Assembly: GCA_965276765.1 (NCBI GenBank)
Contig: OZ255627.1
Location: 930,001-994,000, forward strand
Length of the DNA stretch: 64,000 bases
DNA from: G965276765 sp965276765
Lineage (GTDB): Bacteria > Actinomycetota > Acidimicrobiia > Acidimicrobiales > Palsa-688
Direction: 5' to 3'
Shown here: one piece after another, positions 34,551 to 41,764 of the stretch
Numbering within the stretch: the stretch's first letter is position 1
Layout: every line of letters begins with the position of its first letter
Program-made: the position numbers and the translations under genes
The notes under the pieces: model-generated
The model's database searches: none
Told to the model about the DNA's origin: nothing
The model's input: the letters and a program-made list of their open reading frames with translations, nothing else

Positions 34551-35899
34551 TGGCGTTCCATGGGGCGATCTACCCAGCAGGCACGCGTCGCCGTCGCTGT
34601 CGCCGCGCCATGGTCGTGGTTGTTGTGGTTGCTGCTCTTCTCGCTGGATGCGGCGGCGGTCGCAGGGTGCCCACACCGGCCGGACCGAGCCCGCCGGGCG
34701 CCGATCTGAAACCGAAAGCCTACGACACCGGCTGGCTCATCCAAGCCGTCCCACTTGCCGACTCAACCGTGCTCGGCGACACCGCGTTCATCGCCGTTGC
34801 CGCCACCGGTGATCAGTACCGGCTGGCGGCGCTGTCATTGCCCTCGGGCCAACCCCGATGGCAAGTCCTGCTCACCTCAGCGGCCGGCCCGGCCACGACG
34901 GAAATACCGATCGGTCCGGCCAGTTTCCAGTCCTCCTCCGGGGAGGTCGTCGTCGACTCCGAATTCGTCAACGGAACCTGGGAAATCGTGGCACGCCACG
35001 GCGGCAGCGGCGCCGTGGCCTGGGCCAAACCGCTATCTTCCCGAACCGCGGCTCTCAGCGGGAGCGCCTGCGCGGACCGTTACTGCTTTTCGACGGAGTC
35101 CCAAGACCAGGCGACGGGCACACTCCAGGCTGTATCGCCGGCCACCGGCGCCACGCTGTGGTCGGTGGCGACAAACCCGGGGACGTGCCGCATCGTGGAC
35201 ACCAACGGCAACACCGTCGTCACCGCCCCAGACACACGCGAAGGAGCGCTGATCGCCTACGACGCCCGGACCGGGCAGAAACGATGGTCGGCCAATCCGC
35301 CGCCATCCCGCGACCTCGACCTCAACCCGGGAGCCGGCGTGCTCGGGTCGTGGTACCAAGACGGCGGCGCGCTGGTGGGAGACTTGCCCGGCCCGCTCAC
35401 CGCAACCGGCCCCGGCGCCCTCGAAGCCGTCAACCTACGCAACGGTGCACTACTTTGGTACCGATCCGGAGACCACCTGGCCGGCCCATTGACCCAAGCA
35501 GCCGCGGGCCACGACCTACTCGCATCGAGCCTGATCGTGACCACCTCGGATCCCCCCCATGTGCAGCTCCTCGATGCTCAAGGACGCCCGCTCTGGTCGT
35601 TCCCGGGCTTTGAGAATTCTCCCCTCTCCTGGTCCGCCGATCGGTCAGTGTTCGGCCCACGCGACGCCACCTACCGATCCGCTGCGACCGGCCGGCCGGC
35701 GCCGGACGTGCCAGCAGTCAGTTGGACCCCCACAAGCGCCCCCAACTCCGAGAACATCCCAGCCGGCTTCACACTCGACCGAAACGCAGCCGCGCCGGTA
35801 CTACCCGCAACGGCTCCTCCCTGGACCGGGCCCGCCGGCGCAGGAATACGACTGGTCCATCTCGACGAAGAACTAGCCGGAATTCCCGCCGGCACCTAG
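34547..35899 (+). CDS. PQQ-type beta-propeller lipoprotein (450 aa)
   Basis: Exported lipoprotein: a basic n-region with RRRRCRRA, hydrophobic MVVVVVVAALLA and lipobox LAGC. The mature part has PQQ/quinoprotein-like blades, each with an AxDxxTGxxxW-type repeat: AALSLPSGQPRWQVL, AVSPATGATLWSVA, IAYDARTGQKRWSA, EAVNLRNGALLWYRS and QLLDAQGRPLWSFPG. These proteins sit outside the membrane and usually bind partners rather than catalyse. A Pro-rich C-terminus follows. Either of two adjacent ATG codons could be the start; the first overlaps the preceding stop. Confidence 0.85.
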   Translation: MMAFHGAIYPAGTRRRRCRRAMVVVVVVAALLAGCGGGRRVPTPAGPSPPGADLKPKAYDTGWLIQAVPLADSTVLGDTAFIAVAATGDQYRLAALSLPSGQPRWQVLLTSAAGPATTEIPIGPASFQSSSGEVVVDSEFVNGTWEIVARHGGSGAVAWAKPLSSRTAALSGSACADRYCFSTESQDQATGTLQAVSPATGATLWSVATNPGTCRIVDTNGNTVVTAPDTREGALIAYDARTGQKRWSANPPPSRDLDLNPGAGVLGSWYQDGGALVGDLPGPLTATGPGALEAVNLRNGALLWYRSGDHLAGPLTQAAAGHDLLASSLIVTTSDPPHVQLLDAQGRPLWSFPGFENSPLSWSADRSVFGPRDATYRSAATGRPAPDVPAVSWTPTSAPNSENIPAGFTLDRNAAAPVLPATAPPWTGPAGAGIRLVHLDEELAGIPAGT

Positions 35900-35901
35900 G
35901 T

Positions 35902-36690
35902 TCACCCGGCCCGGTCGGGCTGAGACTGACCCGTGTTCTGGTGGACCATGAACCGCGCCCCGAACGGGTCGGCGACGCTCGCCATCCGGCCGAAAGGAGA
36001 GTCGAAGGCGGGGCTCACCACCGACCCGCCCGCTCCCTCGGCGGCGGCGACGGCGTCGTCGGCCGAGTCGACCCCGAAGTAGATGAGCCAGTGGGACCCG
36101 CCCTCGGCGCCCATCATCCCCCCCATCCCCCCGAGGGGGGCGTCGTCGCCTCGATGGTGGAAGGTCCGGTAGTCGGGTCCGGCCATGTCGAGGGGCCGGG
36201 TCTCGTGCCCGAACACGACCTCGTAGAAACTCCAGGCCGCAGCCGGGTCGGTGGAGCGAAGGTCTTCCCAGGATATGGCGCCCGGCTCGTTGGCCAGCCC
36301 GGCGCCGATGTGGGTGCCGGCCTGCCATACCCCGAACACGGCGCCCGCCGGGTCGGTGGCCATCGCCATCCGTCCCAGATCGCCGACGTCGCCGGCGGGC
36401 AAGAAGACGGAGCCCCCGTTGGCGTCGATGAGCCCGGCGGTGGCGTCGACGTCGACCGATGCCAGGTAGAGGGTCCAAGCCACGGGCCCGGGCTGCTGCT
36501 GGGGGCCGATCCCGGCGACGACAGCGGCGCCCACCAGGGCGCTGACATAGCCGCCGAACTCGTCGCCGGCGGCGGTGTAGCCCCAACCGAGGACGGCAGC
36601 GTAGAAGGCCTGAGCCGCCTCGGGGTCGGGGGCGGACAGGTCGGCCCAGCACGGGGTGCCCGGAGGCCAAGGGGACGTGCGTGTCGTCAT
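35902..36690 (-). CDS. Two-domain VOC protein (262 aa)
   Basis: Tandem VOC-fold protein of the hydroxylase/CFP32-like type common in actinomycetes. The first half has GTPCWADLSAPDPEAAQAFY and LYLASVDVDATAGLIDANGG; the second has AISWEDLRSTDPAAAWSFYE and IYFGVDSADDAVAAAEGAGG, with the final ASVADPFGARF. The length of 262 residues equals two domains and is the family norm. It faces the propeller lipoprotein convergently with only 2 bases between stops. Substrate unknown. Confidence 0.92.
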   Translation of the reverse strand: MTTRTSPWPPGTPCWADLSAPDPEAAQAFYAAVLGWGYTAAGDEFGGYVSALVGAAVVAGIGPQQQPGPVAWTLYLASVDVDATAGLIDANGGSVFLPAGDVGDLGRMAMATDPAGAVFGVWQAGTHIGAGLANEPGAISWEDLRSTDPAAAWSFYEVVFGHETRPLDMAGPDYRTFHHRGDDAPLGGMGGMMGAEGGSHWLIYFGVDSADDAVAAAEGAGGSVVSPAFDSPFGRMASVADPFGARFMVHQNTGQSQPDRAG

Positions 36691-36814
36691 GGCGCCCAGC
36701 CAACCACCTTGCTCCGGCGAGCACCATGGTCGGGCTGGAGCGCTACCTGCTGACAGAGGGCTGTGTCCAGGGCCGCACGACCAGCTGCGGCCAGAGCTCA
36801 GCGCTGCCCGCTCG

Positions 36815-36881
36815 GGGATCCCCCGGCGACACGAACGTAGGTTCGTGTCGCCGGAGGAGCTGATCGCTGTTCCTTAAGCCC
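36815..36881 (+). repeat. REP-like hairpin repeat, copy 1
   Basis: Contains a perfect 14-bp stem, CCGGCGACACGAAC and GTTCGTGTCGCCGG, around the loop GTAG, followed by the conserved tail TGATCGCTGTTCCTTAAGCC. The same hairpin and tail recur at 40327-40394. The absence of a T-run argues against a simple terminator. Confidence 0.75.
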
Positions 36882-36913
36882 TTCCGCTCGCGGGACGACC
36901 TTGGGTCGGTGTT

Positions 36914-37123
36914 TCAGCGGGGTCGGCGCCCAGTCAGCCAGGAGGCAAGTTCGTCGATCGAGTTGCCTCGATCCTCGTGACCGGTTATCCAGCTGAGCAG
37001 GCCGTTCAGGCCCCCACGGCCGGGTTTGTGGCCGGTGAGCCAACTGGCGAGGTCGTCGGTGGCATCAGCGAGTGAGCCGGCGAGCTGTCGGGTGGAGTGC
37101 GGCTGGGGTCTGGGGTTGGCCAT
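36914..37123 (-). CDS. Small repeat-containing protein (69 aa)
   Basis: A 69-residue protein with three copies of an eight-residue motif: LASWLTGH, LLSWITGH and LASWLTGR, spaced about 18 residues apart, each ending a short helix-like unit (ATDDLASWLTGH; LNGLLSWITGH; SIDELASWLTGR). ATG start; the ribosome site is only AGAAGAAGA. It lies 60 bases after the ABC permease gene in the same direction and may be the last gene of that operon. No family recognised. The repeat periodicity makes a chance frame unlikely. Confidence 0.55.
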   Translation of the reverse strand: MANPRPQPHSTRQLAGSLADATDDLASWLTGHKPGRGGLNGLLSWITGHEDRGNSIDELASWLTGRRPR

Positions 37124-37186
37124 GGTGGTCTTCTTCTGTCGGTAGTGACGCCGGGGGACGATTCAGGTGAGCGGGTTTGACCTGGG

Positions 37187-37918
37187 TTAGTTGGCGGCGC
37201 CGTCGCGTCGCCACAGGACCCAGGCGATGGTGGTGGCGGCGACGGTCCAGGCGGCGAGAACGGCGTCACTGGCCGGGTCGATGCTCCGCCCGGCGAGCAC
37301 GGCCCGGCCGGTGGCGGCCAATTGGTAGGTGGGGAAGGCCTGGACGAGGTGGTGGAGGGCGGCGGGGAGCAGCGAGACCGGCACCAGGAGCCCGCCGATG
37401 ACGGATAGGACCAGGGTGAGAAACAAGGTGGCGGTGTTGGAGGATTGCCCGTCAAGGGCCTGGCCGACGACCAGGCCCATGGCGCTGAAGGGCAGGGACC
37501 CGACCACGACCACCACGGCCAGCTTCGGCCAGGCGCCGACGTCGACAGTCACTCCATGGCTGGCGGCGGCGGTGATGGCCACGATGGCGGCGCCGGGCAG
37601 GGCAAGCAGGGCGCCTTGGGCGACCTTGGCGCCCAGCCAGCCGGCGCCGGTAAGGGGCATGACCCGCAGTTGGCGGATCCAACGGGCAGCGCGCTCGGCG
37701 GCGAGAGGCGGCCCGATGGCATAGAGGGCGGCCCCCATGGCCGCGTAGGCGACCATGGCCACCATGAACGTCTCGGCGCGGGGAAGGCCCTGGAGGGTCC
37801 CACCGTGGCCGAGACCGGCGATGAGCAGATAGAACACGGCGGGCATGGCCCACAAGAAGAACAAGAAGCGACTGTCTCGCAGCGTCCGGCGAAGCTCGAA
37901 GCGGGCGAAGGCAAGCAT
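37187..37918 (-). CDS. ABC-2 type permease (243 aa)
   Basis: Membrane subunit of an exporter: MLAFARFELRRTLRDSRFLF at the N-terminus and six hydrophobic segments, including FFLWAMPAVFYLLIAG, LVVGQALDGQSSNTATLFLT and LVLSVIGGLLVPVSLLPA. GAGGAGAA stands just before the ATG at 37918; a longer in-frame extension upstream covers the ATPase gene and is not coding. It pairs with the ATPase encoded 11 bases upstream. Daunorubicin- or DrrB-like exporters have this form. Confidence 0.9.
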   Translation of the reverse strand: MLAFARFELRRTLRDSRFLFFLWAMPAVFYLLIAGLGHGGTLQGLPRAETFMVAMVAYAAMGAALYAIGPPLAAERAARWIRQLRVMPLTGAGWLGAKVAQGALLALPGAAIVAITAAASHGVTVDVGAWPKLAVVVVVGSLPFSAMGLVVGQALDGQSSNTATLFLTLVLSVIGGLLVPVSLLPAALHHLVQAFPTYQLAATGRAVLAGRSIDPASDAVLAAWTVAATTIAWVLWRRDGAAN

Positions 37919-37929
37919 CGGGTTCTCCT

Positions 37930-38880
37930 CTAGTAGCTGATCGGCTCGGCCACGCCAGGACCGTTCACGGCTTCGGCGAGGCAGATGAGGGCGTCTTCGA
38001 GACTGGCCCCACTGATGTCCAGGTCGGTTGGGCGCAGCTGCGAGGCATACAGGGCGGCGATGGTGGCATCGGGGTCGCGGCTGCGCAGCCGTACCCGGGA
38101 ACCGGCTGCTTCGACGCCGATGACACCGGGCAGCTCCCACAGTTGGTGGGGGCGCACTTCGGCCACGGTCGCGGCCACTACCCGTTCGCCCAGGGCGGCC
38201 TTGATGGAGGTGGGGGTGCCGTCGGCCACGATGCGGCCGGCGGCGAGGACCACGACCCGGCCGGCGTTGGTGTCGACCTCGTCGAGGTAGTGGGTGGTGA
38301 ACATCACTGTGACTCCCGTGGAGGCGGCGGCCCGCACGACGGCCCAGAACCTCCGGCGGGCTTCCACGTCGAAGCCGACGGTTGGCTCGTCCAAGAACAG
38401 CACCTCGGGCCGCCCGGCCAGGGCCACCGCCAGTCGCACCCGCTGGGCCTGTCCGCCCGAGAGGTGCTGGACACGCCGGCCGCCCAGGCCCCCTAGGCCG
38501 GCCGTCTCCAGGATCTCGACCAGAGGGCGGGGGTCGGTGTGGCGGCGGGCGTAAAGACGCCGGGCCAGGTCGATCACCTCGCCGACTTTGGCGTTGGCGG
38601 GCAGCCCGCCGTCTTGGAGCATGGCCCCGATCCGCCCCTCGGCGGCGGCTTGCCTCGGCGTCTGGCCCAGCACCCACACGGCGCCGTCGGTGGGTTGGCG
38701 CAGGCCCAACATGAGATCCACCGCTGTCGACTTGCCGGCCCCGTTCGCTCCGAGCAGGGCCACCATCTCGCCGGGGGCCACCTCGAAGCTCACTTGGTCG
38801 AGGGCGATCGTCGGCCCGTAGGTCTTGGTCACCTCGGTGAAGGCCACCGCCGGATTGCTGCCGGTCGGGAGCGAGTTCAT
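37930..38880 (-). CDS. ABC exporter ATP-binding protein (316 aa)
   Basis: Nucleotide-binding subunit. Walker A is LGANGAGKST, the signature is HLSGGQAQRVRLAVAL, Walker B is VLFLDEPTVGFD and the switch His is in FTTHYLDEVD. A C-terminal extension of about 90 residues follows, as in DrrA/NatA-like proteins. The ATG overlaps the MarR stop by 4 bases, so the regulator, ATPase and permease are one operon. It would power export of a toxic or signalling compound sensed by the MarR protein. Confidence 0.93.
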   Translation of the reverse strand: MNSLPTGSNPAVAFTEVTKTYGPTIALDQVSFEVAPGEMVALLGANGAGKSTAVDLMLGLRQPTDGAVWVLGQTPRQAAAEGRIGAMLQDGGLPANAKVGEVIDLARRLYARRHTDPRPLVEILETAGLGGLGGRRVQHLSGGQAQRVRLAVALAGRPEVLFLDEPTVGFDVEARRRFWAVVRAAASTGVTVMFTTHYLDEVDTNAGRVVVLAAGRIVADGTPTSIKAALGERVVAATVAEVRPHQLWELPGVIGVEAAGSRVRLRSRDPDATIAALYASQLRPTDLDISGASLEDALICLAEAVNGPGVAEPISY

Positions 38881-39407
38881 CGTTGTCCTCCGTTGTCTTC
38901 GTCCTGAAGGGCCTGGACGTGTTCGGCGCGCAGTTGGTGCGCTCGGGTAAAGAAGCCGATCAGCACGTCGAGCTCGGCGTCGCTGTAGCCCGCCGCGTGC
39001 GCGGCCCCGGCGGCGGCGACCGGGGCGAAGATCTCCTCGATCAGCTTGGCGAACAGCGGGGTCAGCGCCACCAGCACCAGGCGACGGTTGGCGCTATCCC
39101 GGACCCGGCGGGCGTAGCCGGCTCGCTCCAGGCGGTCGAGCACGGTGGTGATGGCCGAGGGGCTCATCCCGCTGCGCTCGGCCAGGTCCTTGGGGGTCAA
39201 GCGCCGCCCCGCCCCCGCCTCGTCGGTGAGAATGTCCAAACAGCGCAGGTCGGTGCGGTTGACCCCGAGGCGGTCGGCGACCGCCTGGTCGAAGCGGTCC
39301 ACGCCTCGTTGGTAGACCCGGACCAGGGCTGACAGCTCCGCCCGGCAATCCTGACCCTTCCCTGCCCCCGAGCCCCTAGGTCCCCGCTTGGTGTTCATCT
39401 CAGCCAT
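38877..39407 (-). CDS. MarR-family regulator (176 aa)
   Basis: Winged-helix repressor: VNRTDLRCLDILTDEAG, then LTPKDLAERSGMSPSAITTV and LDRLERAGYARRVRDSANRR (recognition helix and wing). A lysine/arginine-rich N-terminus precedes the dimer helix. Its start overlaps a 71-residue membrane-protein gene by 8 bases, and its stop overlaps the ABC ATPase. A palindrome at the operon's first start codon is the probable autoregulatory operator. Confidence 0.9.
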   Translation of the reverse strand: MAEMNTKRGPRGSGAGKGQDCRAELSALVRVYQRGVDRFDQAVADRLGVNRTDLRCLDILTDEAGAGRRLTPKDLAERSGMSPSAITTVLDRLERAGYARRVRDSANRRLVLVALTPLFAKLIEEIFAPVAAAGAAHAAGYSDAELDVLIGFFTRAHQLRAEHVQALQDEDNGGQR

Positions 39408-39615
39408 GACGACGGAGCCTGCCCGCAGCGCCCAGGTAGCCCCGGGCCAGTCTCATGGCGACATAGGCAACGGCCAGAACCACACAGACGATCCCGCCGG
39501 GATCACGACCGGCGGCCAGCAGGCCGGCTCCGAGAGCGACGAAGACAACCACGATCACACTCGCCGTCCCGCTCCACCACCGGACTCTCTCCGGAACTCT
39601 CTCAGACAGTTTCAT
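39400..39615 (-). CDS. Small two-segment membrane protein, first gene of the MarR/ABC operon (71 aa)
   Basis: MKLSERVPERVRWWSG is followed by two hydrophobic stretches (TASVIVVVFVALGAGLLAAG and GGIVCVVLAVAYVAMRLARG) and a basic tail. The 3' end overlaps the MarR start by 8 bases, arguing for coupled translation. The ATG coincides with the edge of a palindrome, implying a leaderless message. No family recognised; it may assist the exporter or be a small stress protein. Confidence 0.7.
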   Translation of the reverse strand: MKLSERVPERVRWWSGTASVIVVVFVALGAGLLAAGRDPGGIVCVVLAVAYVAMRLARGYLGAAGRLRRHG

Positions 39616-39627
39616 ACGAATATCGTA
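39615..39627. promoter_or_regulatory. Candidate MarR operator at the operon start
   Basis: TACGAATATCGTA is an inverted repeat with a 3-base centre, beginning at the first base of the 71-aa gene's start codon. An outer pair, CATACG...CGTATG, spans 39613-39646. The position suits autorepression by the MarR protein. Confidence 0.55.
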
Positions 39628-39680
39628 CTATGCGAGTCCCGTATGTCAAGCGCCAAGAGAGTCGTTCGCTGGACGATCGG

Positions 39681-40112
39681 CTATTGACCTTGGTCGAGGC
39701 GCCGAAACTGTAACCCTGGGGCGCCGACGAACAGCTTGTCGTCGGACACGAGCGCCAGGCCGAGGCGGATCGCAGTGGCGGCGATCCAGCGATCGCCATC
39801 ATGGTCGGCCAGAGCGGGGCCGGCGAGCCGACAGTGCTGGCGCGACTCGGCGCACTCGGTGACCGTCGCGTCGTCAGGCTGGACGACGGTTAGCCGGCCG
39901 ACACGATGTTCCAAGCGCCCCCGGCGAAGTTCACCCCACCCGGCGCGAAGCGCCCCGTAGCGCAGCTCCATCAGCGCCTGGAAGGCGAGCAACATCGGCG
40001 CCGCACCGATCAGTTCGCGGTACTGGCCGGCCAGGTCCTTGGGACGGTCATCCAACAGCCAGCTGATGACCATGGTGTCCACGACGACGCCCGGCTCGCG
40101 GGCGGCGCTCAT
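39681..40112 (-). CDS. PIN-domain toxin (VapC-like), copy 2, intact (143 aa)
   Basis: PIN-fold ribonuclease toxin. Acidic residues expected at the metal site are D12 (VVVDTMVISWLL), the Glu in LMELRYGA, and the aspartates in DGDRWIAATAIRLGLALVSD. It begins MSAAREPGVVVD, and its ATG overlaps the antitoxin stop (ATGA), the standard antitoxin-first TA layout. Compared with copy 3 it lacks two residues (Lys-Leu before HDGDRW), which may or may not affect activity. Two related copies in this window are degenerate, so this is the only complete pair of the family here. Confidence 0.88.
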   Translation of the reverse strand: MSAAREPGVVVDTMVISWLLDDRPKDLAGQYRELIGAAPMLLAFQALMELRYGALRAGWGELRRGRLEHRVGRLTVVQPDDATVTECAESRQHCRLAGPALADHDGDRWIAATAIRLGLALVSDDKLFVGAPGLQFRRLDQGQ

Positions 40113-40270
40113 ACCTCCGCCAGGGCCTCCTGGAAGCGCGTCCACTCCTCTTCCGTGAGGTCCTCGTCGACGAGGTCCTCACGTGGCGGGAGCGGCCGCG
40201 CCCGGCGCAACGCCTCCTCCGGCGTATACACCACGACGCTTGGCTCGCGCTCAGGCTCAACTACGGACAC
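40109..40270 (-). CDS. Small antitoxin coupled to PIN toxin copy 2 (53 aa)
   Basis: The GTG start gives VSVVEPEREPSVVVYTPEEA, LRRARPLPPREDLVDEDL, TEEEWTRFQEALAEV. It has no visible DNA-binding domain, only a short acidic/helical chain like the toxin-wrapping tails of antitoxins; the C-terminal EEEWTRFQEALAEV would be an amphipathic helix. The 4-base overlap with the toxin and the co-duplication of its remnant with copy 1 support it as a real gene although it is very short. Autoregulation would need another DNA-binding partner. Confidence 0.75.
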   Translation of the reverse strand: MSVVEPEREPSVVVYTPEEALRRARPLPPREDLVDEDLTEEEWTRFQEALAEV

Positions 40271-40326
40271 GCTGGCAAGTCTACGACCGGCGCTCCAGCC
40301 ACGCGGCCGGGACCGGCCGTCCCGCT

Positions 40327-40394
40327 GGGCGATCCCCCGGCGACACGAGCGTAAGTTCGTGTCGCCGGGGAGGCTGATCGCTGTTCCTTAAGCC
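40327..40394 (+). repeat. REP-like hairpin repeat, copy 2
   Basis: A 16-bp stem, CCCCGGCGACACGAGC and GTTCGTGTCGCCGGGG, with one G-T wobble and loop GTAA, followed by the same tail as copy 1 (CTGATCGCTGTTCCTTAAGC). It lies just upstream of the antitoxin gene. Confidence 0.75.
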
Positions 40395-40540
40395 ATTCCC
40401 CTAACGGGACGCCCCTCTGCCGCATTGGTGTGTCGTCCGTAGCCGTCATTCGGGCGCGTCGGTACGAATCGGGTTGCCGTTGTTCTGGAAACTGTTCTGC
40501 ATACCTCGAGGATGGCGGAGTGGATAAGTAGGGTCGGTGG

Positions 40541-41143
40541 GTGGGTGTAGCCAGACGGGGCCGTGGCAAACCAGTGACGTTGTTCGCTCCGGGCGGTCAC
40601 GGCGAGAATCTCGACATTCGGATGCGGCACGCCGACCATGTCCGAGGTACCAAGGTCGGCTTCGTCTACGAGAGGTCTGACCCCGTTCAAGCCTTCGCCA
40701 GTATCCGCCGCCAGGCCGAACGCGATGCTGCCGAGGTCCGAGCGGTCGCCCTCGACCACCAAGCCACTCAAGCGATCGGCTTCTCCCGAGGAGCCCGGGC
40801 GATCGTCGGCGCTCTTGCCGAGGGTCTCACCCTGTTTGAGCGGATCGCGCTCGTCATGCCGCCCGGTGGAAGCGCCGCTGGCAAGTACTCCGTCTGGCTG
40901 GACTCGCTGACCGGCACGGGGCGTGGCGACCTGACCACCGAGATTCTCGTCGTTGGCCACCGCGGCGATCAAGGGCATCCAGCCCGAGTAGCACAAGCGT
41001 GGGCAGAGCAGCTGGGCGCCCACTTGGAGATCCTCCCGTCGCGTGCCATATACACCGAACCCCAAAGAGGGATGAACCTCCTCGCCGAGTTCTTTGCTGA
41101 CCCGACCAGCTCCGCTGCGCCCGAGCGGAGGCGCACAGAATAA
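40541..41143 (+). CDS. Alpha/beta-hydrolase-fold protein, short (200 aa)
   Basis: Compact hydrolase-like protein: GKPVTLFAPGGHGENLD as the strand/oxyanion region, IGFSRGARAIV as the nucleophile elbow (GxSxG) and a late VVGHRGDQGHPARVAQAWAE with candidate acid and His. The usual length is about 230-270 residues, so the N-terminus and cap are short. The GTG start is uncertain. It may be a slightly truncated member rather than an active esterase. Not in an obvious operon. Confidence 0.65.
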   Translation: MGVARRGRGKPVTLFAPGGHGENLDIRMRHADHVRGTKVGFVYERSDPVQAFASIRRQAERDAAEVRAVALDHQATQAIGFSRGARAIVGALAEGLTLFERIALVMPPGGSAAGKYSVWLDSLTGTGRGDLTTEILVVGHRGDQGHPARVAQAWAEQLGAHLEILPSRAIYTEPQRGMNLLAEFFADPTSSAAPERRRTE

Positions 41144-41270
41144 CAGCCTGCGTCAAGTGGCGGACGCAGGCAAAATCGGGGATCTGGCGCGGCCTGCGGG
41201 CGTATGAGTGTCCCGGATCTGGATCGGTGAGTGGGCGGCCCGGATTGGGCGTAGGGCATAACCTCATGGT

Positions 41271-41645
41271 GTGGAGAACCCGGTCGTACATTTCGAGATC
41301 CTCGGTCCAGATGGCGCTTCGCTCGTACGTTTCTATCGGGAGCTGTTCGGATGGCAGCTGCGCGAAGGGCAGCTTCCGGGCTGGCCGGTGTACGGACTGC
41401 TCCAGCCCGGCGACACTGGGATCGGAGGAGCGGTGGGCTCCGCTGACGCCGCCAAGAAGCCAACAGTCGTCGTCTACGTCGAGGTAGATGATCCCGTCGC
41501 CTACCTCCAGCGTGCCGAGCAGTTGGGTGCGAGCGTCGTGATGCCGACCACACACGTCGCTGAGGCGGAGATCACCATCGCCTGGCTCCGTGACCCCCAA
41601 GGCAACATTGTCGGTATCGTCAAGAACGACGGCGTGACGCAGTAG
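41271..41645 (+). CDS. VOC-fold protein (124 aa)
   Basis: Single VOC domain of the subgroup starting VVHFEILGPDGASLVRFYRE, LFGWQLREGQLPGWPVYGLL, with VVVYVEVDDPVAYLQRAEQL and the final ITIAWLRDPQGNIVGIVKND. Often annotated as glyoxalase superfamily enzyme. The likely metal residues are His-7 and the late Glu/Asp positions, but the reaction is unknown. A short inverted copy of the CAGTTGA repeat follows directly after the stop. Confidence 0.88.
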   Translation: MENPVVHFEILGPDGASLVRFYRELFGWQLREGQLPGWPVYGLLQPGDTGIGGAVGSADAAKKPTVVVYVEVDDPVAYLQRAEQLGASVVMPTTHVAEAEITIAWLRDPQGNIVGIVKNDGVTQ

Positions 41646-41764
41646 CCGTCGTCAACTGCGACATGCCTTGGTGGCATCAGGCAGGCTGGAATGGTTCGAG
41701 AGACGGGCTCGAGATCGGTCTGGCGACCGATGCGCGCCGGCCGGCGGGGCGTCACGATGTGGGC

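Noticed and set aside
36815..36881. Hairpin as an integron attC site or Rho-independent terminator
   Set aside because: It lacks the RYYYAAC/GTTRRRY ends of attC and no T-run follows; a dispersed REP-like repeat fits better.
37919..38677. Upstream extension of the ABC permease frame
   Set aside because: It runs across the ABC ATPase gene; GAGGAG and the typical ABC-2 N-terminus fix the start at 37918.
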